12,053 nucleotides of DNA from Clostridiales bacterium (GCA_003518755.1 DOYA01000078.1:1-12053), one strand, 5' to 3'; positions 1 to 7,333 are shown, counted from the stretch's first letter. Numbers and translations are program-made. Notes: generated by a model from the sequence alone, not told the origin.

Positions 1-158
1 ATTCTAACTTTCAACTAAATTTTTTAAATCTAAAATTTATATTCATATTGTTTAATTATTCTGTATTAATATATTTAAAATATCATTTATATCATGTTAA
101 AATATTTCTTATAATTGTAGTTGTGTTATTTAAATCATATAATAAGGAGGAAAAATTA

Positions 159-800
159 TTGTATAGTTTAAATTTAAAACAAAAAAGAATTATGGCAATT
201 GTAGGAATAATTGTATTAGTATTAATAATCATATATTTTTATAATAGTAAGTTAGAAAACCCACAGTTAGAGGATGATATTTTAGTTGAAGAAAATCAAA
301 CAAATAGCAATTTAGGTAATAAAACTGAAGAAAAAGATTTAATTATTATTCATATAACAGGAGCTGTTAAAATGCCTGGAATAGTAAAGTTAGAAGAAGG
401 AGCAAGAATAGAAGATGCAATTAATAAAGCTGGAGGATTAACAGAAGATGCAGATATTTCAAAAGTCAATTTAGCATATGTTTTAGAAGATGGAGTCAAA
501 ATTAAAATTCCTAGTAACTCTGATATAGGAGATCTAGGGGAAAACATTATTATCAATGGAAGCGGAGATAATATTTTAGAAGATTTTGAAAATTCATCTG
601 ATAATAATATACTAAATATTAATAAAGCAACAGAACAAGAATTAGAAGATTTGCCAGGAATAGGCCCGTCACTAGCATCAAAAATAATAGAATATAGAAA
701 TAAAAATGGTAAATTTTCATCAGTTGAAGATATAAAAAATGTAAACGGTATTGGGGAAAGTAAATTCGAAATTATAAAAGAAAAGCTTTGTGCAAAATAA
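159..800 (+). CDS. comEA: ComEA-like competence DNA-binding protein (SLBB + helix-hairpin-helix)
   Basis: Predicted 213-residue membrane-anchored protein. ComEA proteins bind incoming double-stranded DNA at the cell surface during transformation. The start is taken as the TTG at 159 because AAGGAGG at 144-150 sits 8 bases upstream; the in-frame ATG at 48 has no ribosome binding site and would add an unlikely hydrophobic extension. Residues about 11-29 form one membrane helix, followed by an acidic linker. An SLBB-type beta-grasp domain spans about 62-119 (ITGAV...PGIV...AGGLT). A helix-hairpin-helix pair spans about 150-211, with hairpins LPGIG (165-169) and VNGIG (195-199). Length and domain order match the Firmicute ComEA family. 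The gene is followed at once by a strong terminator. No clear promoter is visible in 1-158, so upstream genes may lie in the same operon. The family is near certain; a role in DNA uptake here is inferred. Confidence 0.92.
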   Translation: MYSLNLKQKRIMAIVGIIVLVLIIIYFYNSKLENPQLEDDILVEENQTNSNLGNKTEEKDLIIIHITGAVKMPGIVKLEEGARIEDAINKAGGLTEDADISKVNLAYVLEDGVKIKIPSNSDIGDLGENIIINGSGDNILEDFENSSDNNILNINKATEQELEDLPGIGPSLASKIIEYRNKNGKFSSVEDIKNVNGIGESKFEIIKEKLCAK

Positions 801-811
801 AAAGGAAAAAG

Positions 812-855
812 AAAAAAGGGGACGGAGTTAATTTTTCAACTCCGTTCCCTTTTTT
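812..855. terminator. Bidirectional intrinsic terminator between comEA and tRNA-Arg(CCU)
   Basis: Near-perfect 18-bp stem, 812-829 with 838-855, containing one G-T pair and an 8-base loop. The outer stem is an A-run on the left and a T-run on the right, with a further T-rich tract at 860-870. Read either way it gives a GC-rich hairpin followed by Ts, so it can end both the comEA transcript (plus) and the tRNA transcript (minus). Confidence 0.9.
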
Positions 856-870
856 CACCTTTTTTCTTTT

Positions 871-946
<76 letters not shown>

Positions 947-958
947 AATTATAGAGGT

Positions 959-987
959 ATTATATCAATTTCCTTAAAAAAAGTCAA
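959..987 (-). promoter_or_regulatory. Sigma-A promoter of tRNA-Arg(CCU)
   Basis: On the minus strand, -35 TTGACT (987-982) and -10 TATAAT (964-959) are separated by 17 bases. The predicted start lies a few bases before the tRNA 5' end at 946. Confidence 0.88.
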
Positions 988-1006
988 ACAAAAATAGCTA
1001 TAACAC

Positions 1007-1035
1007 TTGCAAAAATACAAAAATCAAAGTATAAT
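1007..1035 (+). promoter_or_regulatory. Sigma-A promoter of tRNA-Arg(ACG)
   Basis: -35 TTGCAA (1007-1012) and a perfect -10 TATAAT (1030-1035) with a 17-base spacer. It lies 17 bases upstream of the tRNA and is divergent from, but not overlapping, the promoter of the other tRNA-Arg gene. Confidence 0.88.
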
Positions 1036-1052
1036 ATATAAGTACATTATTT

Positions 1053-1129
<77 letters not shown>

Positions 1130-1177
1130 ACGACGTTTCTGTTCTAACTTTTTATAAAAAATAGAACAGAGGGATAC

Positions 1178-1209
1178 AAATATCATTCTAAACAGGATGG
1201 TATTTTTTT
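1178..1209 (+). terminator. Intrinsic terminator downstream of tRNA-Arg(ACG)
   Basis: Stem 1180-1188 with 1195-1203 (9 pairs, two of them G-T), a 6-base loop and seven or more Ts to 1209. It probably ends the tRNA transcript. Just upstream, a 9-bp stem 1138-1146/1162-1170 forms a second hairpin with an AT-rich loop. Confidence 0.7.
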
Positions 1210-1218
1210 GTTGCAAAA

Positions 1219-1241
1219 ATATCATCCAAGAAAGGATGATG
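1219..1241 (+). promoter_or_regulatory. Second leader hairpin overlapping the ribosome binding site of the 1247 gene
   Basis: A perfect 7-bp stem, 1221-1227 with 1234-1240, and loop 1228-1233. The right arm carries the AAGGA-type ribosome binding site of the gene at 1247. Its arms nearly repeat those of the preceding terminator hairpin. The terminator's right arm (1195-1202) can therefore pair instead with this hairpin's left arm (1220-1227), giving an antiterminator-like alternative. Regulatory function is inferred. Confidence 0.4.
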
Positions 1242-1246
1242 TAAAG

Positions 1247-1516
1247 ATGAATATAATAAAACAAGAATTACAATTTGAGGAAAGTCTAAAACAAAGACTA
1301 GAATTTATATGTGAGTTCGCAAAAGTTACTCCAACATTTATAAATGGGAGTATTAGAAAGATTGAAAATACTAATCTTTCATACATTGAGCCACATAGAG
1401 TAGTTATAAAAGACACAACATTTCTAGTATTCAATTATTCTAGTGATGTGTATATATCCAATCTTTCTAAAAAGATAAAATTAACTGAATTAGAAGAATA
1501 TTTGAAGTCATTGTGA
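1247..1516 (+). CDS. Small protein of unknown function (89 residues)
   Basis: I do not recognise this family. The start at ATG 1247 is chosen because an AAAGGA motif (1231-1236) lies 10 bases upstream; an in-frame TTG at 1208 lies inside the T-run of the terminator. The protein is soluble-looking and charged, with a helical N-terminal half (EESLKQRLEFICEF), a beta-rich middle (VVIKDTTFLVFNYSSDVY) and a C-terminal helix. There is no signal peptide, membrane segment or cysteine motif. It lies between tRNA-Arg and the recombinase leader, on the same strand, so it may be cargo or a regulator of the mobile region. No separate promoter is visible; readthrough from the tRNA promoter past the 1178-1209 terminator is possible. 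Coding status is likely from length and binding site, and function is unknown. Confidence 0.6.
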   Translation: MNIIKQELQFEESLKQRLEFICEFAKVTPTFINGSIRKIENTNLSYIEPHRVVIKDTTFLVFNYSSDVYISNLSKKIKLTELEEYLKSL

Positions 1517-1544
1517 CTTGTAATAATTGATATAAGTGTAAAAT

Positions 1545-1573
1545 TTGACATTTCTTAAAATTGTTGCTATAAT
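1545..1573 (+). promoter_or_regulatory. Consensus sigma-A promoter of the recombinase leader
   Basis: Perfect -35 TTGACA (1545-1550), a 17-base spacer and perfect -10 TATAAT (1568-1573). Transcription would start near 1580. It is the strongest promoter match in the window and drives the leader and the serine recombinase. Confidence 0.9.
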
Positions 1574-1579
1574 ATTTAT

Positions 1580-1609
1580 GTAAACAACAGGAGTCAAATG
1601 TAAGTTTAC
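1580..1609 (+). promoter_or_regulatory. 5' leader hairpin enclosing a start-stop mini-ORF
   Basis: GTAAAC (1580-1585) pairs with GTTTAC (1604-1609), so the transcript would begin with a small hairpin. Its loop contains AGGAG (1589-1593), four bases, then ATG directly followed by TAA (1598-1603). Such a minimal ORF could hold a ribosome or be chance; the binding-site spacing is short. Confidence 0.35.
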
Positions 1610-1629
1610 TAAATATTAGGAGTTTAATT

Positions 1630-1692
1630 ATGTTTTTAATAGAATTAGAAAAATATTTAAAAATACATAAATTTAAGAGATGTCAAGAGTAA
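1630..1692 (+). CDS. 20-residue upstream ORF (candidate leader peptide)
   Basis: An ATG at 1630 with AGGAG (1618-1622) spaced 7 bases upstream opens a 20-codon ORF ending in TAA at 1690-1692. The peptide begins MFLIELEKYLKI and ends KRCQE. It lies about 50 bases after the predicted transcription start. Its last five codons overlap the left arm of the terminator at 1678-1714, so a ribosome at the stop codon would prevent that hairpin from forming. This is the arrangement of translation-coupled attenuators such as those ahead of some antibiotic-resistance genes in Gram-positive bacteria. That it regulates the recombinase is inferred. Confidence 0.6.
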   Translation: MFLIELEKYLKIHKFKRCQE

Positions 1693-1723
1693 CAAATATG
1701 TACTTTTGGCGTCTTTTTTTTTT
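1678..1723 (+). terminator. Intrinsic terminator (attenuator) ahead of the serine recombinase
   Basis: 14-bp stem 1678-1691 with 1701-1714, including three G-T pairs, a 9-base loop and ten Ts (1714-1723). It lies between the consensus promoter and the recombinase ribosome binding site GGAGG at 1734-1738, so transcription must pass it to reach the recombinase. Confidence 0.85.
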
Positions 1724-1749
1724 ATATAGAATTGGAGGTAGTATAGAAA

Positions 1750-3658
<1,909 letters not shown>

Positions 3659-3699
3659 AACTTGAGATTAAGCAACAAAAATTATTTTGTGAAATTGCC

Positions 3700-3733
3700 A
3701 TTCTATATATATTATATATAATATATATAGAAT
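3700..3733. repeat. Perfect 34-base AT-rich palindrome
   Basis: 3700-3716 is the exact reverse complement of 3717-3733 and is almost wholly A/T with one G/C pair per arm. It lies 42 bases after the recombinase stop. It could be a transcription-ending hairpin without a T-run, a cruciform, or part of a recombination site. Confidence 0.85.
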
Positions 3734-3913
3734 ATGCCTAATTAAAGTGAGAATAGGCTAAAAAGAAAAAATAATGAAGAAGGTGAATAATTTCACTATA
3801 AAGGGCTGTAGACAAGAAATTTCACTAATTATGGAGATGCTAAACTGAAAAATAAAAATTAGAGTGTACAAAAATGGACAAATATGTAAGCAAAATGCAC
3901 TAAATTTTGTATT

Positions 3914-3940
3914 AGCAAGCACTGAATTTGTACACCCGCC
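3914..3940 (+). repeat. 27-base imperfect direct repeat, copy 1
   Basis: Matches 3964-3990 at 22 of 27 positions and begins AGCAAGCA. The unit-to-unit offset is 50 bases, leaving a 23-base spacer. Its TTTGTACAC part pairs with GTGTACAAA at 3864-3872. Confidence 0.75.
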
Positions 3941-3963
3941 ATTTCATACTTGCTGTCCCAGCC

Positions 3964-3990
3964 AGCAAGCAATGAAATTGTCTACACGCC
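3964..3990 (+). repeat. 27-base imperfect direct repeat, copy 2
   Basis: Second copy of the repeat at 3914-3940. It differs at five positions. Its GTCTACA part pairs with TGTAGAC at 3807-3813 rather than with the partner of copy 1. Confidence 0.75.
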
Positions 3991-4053
3991 AAATTCAAAT
4001 TATGGGATAAAATCCCAAGCCCTTTTAAAATAAAATCAAATGAAACAAAATTT

Positions 4054-4368
4054 ATGAAAAATGAAGAAGCAAAAAATTTAATAAATAAAATAAATGATAT
4101 GGATTTAAAAGATAAATTAAGATTTGCAGTCTGTATGAGCCAAGATAAATGGGCAGGACTTAAATATAACACCAAAGAAAATTACCAAAAATTTAATAAT
4201 ATGCTAAAAATGATAGATGAAGAATATAAAAAAACACATATAAATATGACTAAATATACGAATATAATGTTTTTTGAGGCTAGACTTATGGTATTACCAC
4301 CAGAATTACAAAATCAAATTGCTTTATATTTATTTAACAATATAAATTTGGAAAATAAGAAAAAATGA
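4054..4368 (+). CDS. Small protein of unknown function (104 residues)
   Basis: I do not recognise this family. The predicted protein is soluble, lysine- and asparagine-rich and mostly helical, with no signal peptide, membrane helix or known motif. It opens MKNEEAKNLINKINDMDLKD and ends in a basic tail. Codon use is like the surrounding AT-rich genes. There is no clear ribosome binding site before the ATG at 4054, and no better internal start is evident, which weakens the call. It follows the structured segment and ends just before a hairpin shared with the convergent XRE-type gene, which suggests it belongs to the accessory region. An overlapping minus-strand frame (3912-4175) runs through the structured segment and looks less protein-like. 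Confidence 0.5.
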   Translation: MKNEEAKNLINKINDMDLKDKLRFAVCMSQDKWAGLKYNTKENYQKFNNMLKMIDEEYKKTHINMTKYTNIMFFEARLMVLPPELQNQIALYLFNNINLENKKK

Positions 4369-4375
4369 TGATAAA

Positions 4376-4414
4376 ATTAGTGTCAAGATTTTTAAGAAAT
4401 ATCTTGACACTAAT
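4376..4414. terminator. Shared hairpin between convergent genes
   Basis: Perfect 14-bp inverted repeat, 4376-4389 with 4401-4414, and an 11-base loop. It lies between the plus-strand gene ending at 4368 and the minus-strand XRE gene ending at 4425. There is no long T-run, but the flanks are AT-rich; a bidirectional terminator is the simplest reading. Confidence 0.65.
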
Positions 4415-4424
4415 ATAAATAATT

Positions 4425-4679
4425 TTATGTTCGTTTTAACCAACCTTTTGCTTCTGCTTCATCAAATCTTGAATCAGAGAAAAATTCAGACAAGTTAGTT
4501 CCAAGTCCTTCACAAATGTATAACAAATTTTCAATTCTAATAGTTTTTGTTTTTCTTGTTAAAAACTGTGAAATTGTAGAGGTATAAACACCTGTCAGCG
4601 ATTCCAATTTATATATAGATAACTCTTTTTCTTTCATTAATTCTTTTATTTTAAGAGCTATTAAATCTGTAAATTCCAT
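4425..4679 (-). CDS. XRE-family helix-turn-helix regulator (84 residues)
   Basis: Single-domain Cro/C1-type DNA-binding protein. Residues about 7-62 fit the HTH_3 pattern: LKIKELMKEKELSIYKLESLTG forms helices 1-2, VYTSTISQFL is the recognition region and LLYICEGLGTNLSEFF closes the domain. The short tail to residue 84 has no further domain. The ATG at 4677-4679 is preceded on the minus strand by a TAAGGAG ribosome binding site with 8 bases between. It is transcribed away from the prepilin-like gene, and a perfect 7-bp dyad (4736-4753) lies between the two genes, suggesting control of itself, the prepilin-like gene or both. Size and context are typical of regulators in phages and mobile elements. 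Fold confidence is high; target genes are inferred. Confidence 0.85.
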   Translation of the reverse strand: MEFTDLIALKIKELMKEKELSIYKLESLTGVYTSTISQFLTRKTKTIRIENLLYICEGLGTNLSEFFSDSRFDEAEAKGWLKRT

Positions 4680-4735
4680 AAATAAAACTCCTTAAATGTA
4701 ATATTTATCAGTGTATCAAAAAAGATATTAAAAAC

Positions 4736-4753
4736 CTCTCAACAAATTGAGAG
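4736..4753. promoter_or_regulatory. Inverted repeat, candidate XRE operator
   Basis: CTCTCAA (4736-4742), a 4-base spacer and TTGAGAG (4747-4753) form a perfect dyad between the divergent XRE and prepilin-like genes, 57 bases upstream of the XRE start and 17 bases upstream of the prepilin -35 element. Size and placement suit an XRE dimer; binding is inferred. Confidence 0.45.
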
Positions 4754-4770
4754 AAAATTTTAAAAAACTA

Positions 4771-4799
4771 TTGCAATTTTTAAAAATTTGTGTAATAAT
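4771..4799 (+). promoter_or_regulatory. Likely promoter of the prepilin-like gene
   Basis: -35 TTGCAA (4771-4776), a 17-base spacer and an imperfect -10 AATAAT (4794-4799) preceded by TG (4791-4792), an extended -10. It would give a 5' untranslated region of about 140 bases. Confidence 0.5.
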
Positions 4800-4944
4800 A
4801 AAAATCGAAGAAAATTTATTAAGAATTTTATTTAAATATTCCTAATTCAAAAATGAGTATTTAATAGCTATAAATGTTACAAAAGAAATATATTCTAAAA
4901 TAAATATGGAGTATTCAAATGAACTAAAGAAAGGAAAAATTATT

Positions 4945-6180
4945 ATGAAAAATTTTAGAAAAAATGCTCCAAAAAGCAGTAAAGGTATCACTTTAATCGC
5001 TCTTGTGATAACTATTATTGTCCTTTTGATATTAGCTGGAATTTCAATATCAATGCTATCTGGAGATAACAGTATATTGCAGAAAGCAACGACAGCAAAG
5101 GAAAATTCTGACAAAGCACAAATTGAAGAAAGAATTAGATTAGCATATCATTCAGCACTTGTAGGAGGGCAAGGAAGTTATACAAAGGAAAGTCTCGAAA
5201 ATGAATTAGAAAAAGAATTTAAAACAGATTATAGTGTAGATGATTCTGGTAATGATAATTGGATATTATACGCACAAGGGCAAAGAGTTACAATCAAAGC
5301 AGGAGAAAAAGAAATTCAAAAGACGACAATAAAATGTGGAACAACAAATTTAAAAGAAGTTTCAGATTTAAGTACATTGTATGGTCAAATAACAGATTAC
5401 GTATCAATAGATGGTGTGGAGTGGCAATTGTTTTTAGATGATGATACATACATATATTTAATAGCAAGTGATTATGTACCGAATTCATTATTAGGAGAGG
5501 AATTAATTAAAACAGATGTGTATAATACAACATATAATTCATATTTTGGAAAATGGAATACTAGTACGAGAAGTTATGTAGGAACGATTATGGAAAACAC
5601 ACCATGGAGTGCTGGAACAGTTACTAGAGAATTAACAAGTAATCCATTAACAGCAAAATATTTAAGATGGATAGGAAGCGGAGTTGATACAATAGCAGAC
5701 AATCCTAATATGAAAGCAGTAGCTTATATGATGGATAGAAGCAAATGGAGTAATTTTGCAGGAGAAGCAGAAGGAGCATATGCAATAGGCGGTCCAACAG
5801 TTGAAATGTTTGTAGCATCATATAACGCAGTAACGGAACATATTACAAAGCTTGGAACATATGATACAATAACTAATTCTGGCACGGATGCAAATGCAAC
5901 TGCAAATGGATATAAAGTAAAGCTAGGAACAGACTCATGGAATACATACAGTGGTGATTTAGATTCGAGTGACAGTATAAAAGACTCTGGGGAAGGAAAT
6001 ATGTGGGTGAAAACGTCTTATTCTAAGGCATATGCTTATTGGTTAGCATCTCCATCGTCTGCTGATGACGGAAGTATGTGCTTTGTCTACTATGATGGAT
6101 ATTTGTATAATAGTACAGTTGATGATTTTAGCTATGGATTTCGTCCATTAATTGCAATTCCGAAATCTAGTTTAAAATAA
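4945..6180 (+). CDS. Prepilin-like secreted protein with C-terminal C-type-lectin-like, probable DGR variable domain
   Basis: 411 residues. The ATG at 4945 is used because AAAGGA lies about 9 bases upstream; the ATG at 4906 would add 13 residues without a binding site. The N-terminus is a class III-type prepilin leader: a basic 14-residue leader ending KSSKG, then ITLIALVITIIVLLILAG. Gly14 precedes the cut site; position 5 of the mature form is Ala, not Glu. Residues about 45-80 form the usual helix, then a large ectodomain follows. The C-terminus (about 255-408) has WSNFAGEAEGAYAIGGP, YWLAS at 365-369 and GFRPLIAIP at 398-406. This is the closing pattern of C-type-lectin (formylglycine-enzyme-like) domains used as targets by diversity-generating retroelements. 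Residues 374-397 look hypervariable. Role: probably a surface-displayed binding protein; ligand unknown. It stands alone, divergent from an XRE regulator, with no pilus genes nearby. Confidence 0.85.
   Translation: MKNFRKNAPKSSKGITLIALVITIIVLLILAGISISMLSGDNSILQKATTAKENSDKAQIEERIRLAYHSALVGGQGSYTKESLENELEKEFKTDYSVDDSGNDNWILYAQGQRVTIKAGEKEIQKTTIKCGTTNLKEVSDLSTLYGQITDYVSIDGVEWQLFLDDDTYIYLIASDYVPNSLLGEELIKTDVYNTTYNSYFGKWNTSTRSYVGTIMENTPWSAGTVTRELTSNPLTAKYLRWIGSGVDTIADNPNMKAVAYMMDRSKWSNFAGEAEGAYAIGGPTVEMFVASYNAVTEHITKLGTYDTITNSGTDANATANGYKVKLGTDSWNTYSGDLDSSDSIKDSGEGNMWVKTSYSKAYAYWLASPSSADDGSMCFVYYDGYLYNSTVDDFSYGFRPLIAIPKSSLK
6040..6144 (+). other. Candidate DGR variable repeat (VR) at the 3' end of the prepilin-like gene
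   Basis: Within codons 374-397, 15 of 24 codons are of the form A/G/T-A/G-C/T (GAT, GAC, AGT, AGC, TGC, TAC, TAT, AAT). These are the products expected when adenines of AAY codons in a template are replaced. Four more (TTT twice, GTC, GTT) also fit full replacement. Flanks encode the constant YWLASPS and GFRP. C-ending codons (GAC, TGC, GTC, TAC, AGC) are frequent here for such an AT-rich gene. No template copy or reverse transcriptase is in the window. Confidence 0.5.
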
Positions 6181-6227
6181 ATCTTAAAGAATTTTTCATA
6201 TTTAACCATAAAAATAAAGTTAATTTG

Positions 6228-6245
6228 ATTGATATTAGTATCAAT
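6228..6245. repeat. Perfect 7-bp inverted repeat after the prepilin-like gene
   Basis: ATTGATA (6228-6234), a 4-base loop and TATCAAT (6239-6245). It lies between the prepilin stop and the larger hairpin at 6253-6290. It could add to termination or be a regulator site. Confidence 0.5.
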
Positions 6246-6252
6246 ACCAAAA

Positions 6253-6290
6253 GGTGCCAAAAAGTTGTAAATACCTACTTCGTTGGCACC
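6253..6290 (+). terminator. Hairpin downstream of the prepilin-like gene
   Basis: GGTGCCAA (6253-6260) pairs perfectly with TTGGCACC (6283-6290). The loop can extend the stem with AAGT/ACTT (6262-6265/6277-6280). It is GC-rich for the region but followed only by a mixed AT tract, so termination is likely rather than certain. A TATAAT at 6297-6302 follows directly and might be the -10 element for the YitT gene, but no matching -35 is seen. Confidence 0.5.
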
Positions 6291-6364
6291 ATACTTTATA
6301 ATAATTCTAAAAAATGCATATTATTAGTTTTTTAGAGAAAAATATTATAAAGGATGGTATTATA

Positions 6365-7216
6365 ATGATTGATATAACAAAATTTAAAAAAAATTTTATC
6401 GAAATATTAGAAACCCTATTAGGAGCATTTATTATGGCTATTGCGGTTTCTCTTTTTTTGCTTCCTAATGAATTATCATCAGGAGGCTTTTCTGGAATTG
6501 CTACAATTCTATACTATTTGTTTAATTTTCCTGTTGGAACAACTATAATTGTACTAAATGTTCCATTATTTATATTAGCAACATTAAAAATAGGAAAAAG
6601 ATTTTTATTAAAATCATTACTTGGAACTTTAAGTTTATCAGTTTTTATAGATATTTTAGAAAAACTAACGCCAATAACTAATGATAAAATACTAGCATGT
6701 GTATATGGAGGGATTCTAACAGGTTTAGGTACTGCATTAATTTTAAGAGCACATTCATCAACAGGAGGTTCTGATTTAGCAAGTAATATTATAAAAGAAT
6801 ATAAACCAATGGCTAGAACAGGAAATTTGATAATGATAATTGATGCAATAATTGTAGTATTAAATGTTATATTTTTAAAAAAAGTTGAAATTGCTTTATA
6901 TTCAGCAATTACAATTTACCTTATGGGGAAAGTAATTGATATAATATTTGAAGGAATTTATTTTACAAAATTGGTATTTATAATAAGTGATAAAAGTGAA
7001 GAAATCTCAAAAATAATAGTAAATAATATAAAAAGAGGAGTAACAGGAATTTATGGAAAAGGAATTTATACAAAGGAAAATAAATTAGTTTTAATGTGTG
7101 CAATTGGGAGAAGAGAATTGGCAGAATTGAAAAGTTCTATAAAAGAAATAGACTCAAATGCATTTTTAATTATTACAAATTCAAGAGAAGTGCTAGGCAC
7201 TGGGTTTAAAGAGTAG
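6365..7216 (+). CDS. YitT-family membrane protein (YitT_membrane + DUF2179)
   Basis: 283 residues from ATG 6365, chosen because AAAGGA at 6349-6354 lies 10 bases upstream; the in-frame ATG at 6314 has no binding site. About five membrane helices fill the first two thirds (LLGAFIMAIAVSLFLLP; IATILYYLF; TIIVLNVPLFILATL; YGGILTGLGTALILR; IIDAIIVVLNVIF). The family-typical segments LSSGGFSGIA and HSSTGGSDLA are present. The last 75-80 residues form the soluble DUF2179 domain (RGVTGIYGKGIYT...VLMCAIGRREL...IDSNAFLIITNSREVLGTGF). Length and order match YitT/YpjC-like proteins of Firmicutes, whose transport or sensing role is not settled. It is monocistronic here, flanked by hairpins on both sides. 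It is the first probable core gene after the accessory region. Confidence 0.93.
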   Translation: MIDITKFKKNFIEILETLLGAFIMAIAVSLFLLPNELSSGGFSGIATILYYLFNFPVGTTIIVLNVPLFILATLKIGKRFLLKSLLGTLSLSVFIDILEKLTPITNDKILACVYGGILTGLGTALILRAHSSTGGSDLASNIIKEYKPMARTGNLIMIIDAIIVVLNVIFLKKVEIALYSAITIYLMGKVIDIIFEGIYFTKLVFIISDKSEEISKIIVNNIKRGVTGIYGKGIYTKENKLVLMCAIGRRELAELKSSIKEIDSNAFLIITNSREVLGTGFKE

Positions 7217-7319
7217 TTACAAGATAATGACTTTAATTTTATGGAAGAAAGCATAAATATATTATTTTTCAAAATAATATATTTACGCTTACTAAGTCAT
7301 AAAATCATTACTTAGTAAC
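7216..7319. repeat. 104-base imperfect inverted-repeat structure after the YitT gene
   Basis: The ends GTTAC (7216-7220) and GTAAC (7315-7319) pair, as do TAATGA (7225-7230) and TCATTA (7305-7310). The core stem 7251-7266 with 7273-7288 has one mismatch in 16. The whole folds into one long hairpin. It may end the YitT transcript, or be a miniature inverted-repeat element remnant. Confidence 0.55.
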
Positions 7320-7333
7320 CATATAAAAAACAA

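Larger units (their letters stand above)
3804..3990 (+). ncRNA. Candidate structured non-coding RNA (multibranch fold)
   Basis: Three nested helices can form at once. Helix 1 closes the domain: 3804-3813 with 3980-3990, 10 pairs with bulged C3987. Helix 2 is 3864-3872 with 3927-3935, 9 perfect pairs, holding a smaller 3891-3896/3904-3909 hairpin. Helix 3 is 3941-3947 with 3972-3978 plus 3949-3955 with 3963-3969, 14 pairs with a small internal loop and a 7-base loop. A possible fourth arm is 3820-3824/3846-3850. The 3' strands of helices 1 and 2 lie in a diverged direct repeat and differ from each other, and each partner strand differs to match. This looks like compensatory change after duplication. 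The strand is assigned from the neighbouring recombinase and could be the reverse. I cannot match it to a named RNA class. Confidence 0.45.
3659..4053. other. Gene-free segment rich in potential RNA structure
   Basis: No convincing protein-coding frame is seen here on either strand. It holds, in order, a 34-base perfect palindrome (3700-3733), a 5-bp hairpin (3736-3740/3754-3758), a perfect 5-bp hairpin (3783-3787/3792-3796), the nested helices at 3804-3990, and a 6-bp hairpin with a 3-base loop (4003-4008/4012-4017). No promoter with two good elements is seen, so transcription may come from the recombinase promoter. Confidence 0.6.

Noticed and set aside
48..158. Longer comEA reading frame starting at ATG 48
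   Set aside because: No ribosome binding site precedes 48, while the TTG at 159 has AAGGAGG at ideal spacing; the extension adds a second hydrophobic stretch not expected in ComEA.
3914..3990. CRISPR array
   Set aside because: Only two units, with five mismatches, and the differences match separate complementary partners; no cas gene in the window.
3912..4175. Minus-strand frame of 87 codons
   Set aside because: It runs through paired repeat sequence and overlaps the better 4054-4368 gene; no binding site or recognisable motif.
5259..5488. Short frames on both strands inside the prepilin-like gene
   Set aside because: They are out-of-frame readings of a clear coding region with no binding sites.
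4945..6313. A DGR template repeat or reverse transcriptase next to the variable gene
   Set aside because: No second copy of the 6040-6144 pattern and no reverse-transcriptase motif were found anywhere in the window, so a complete DGR is not claimed.
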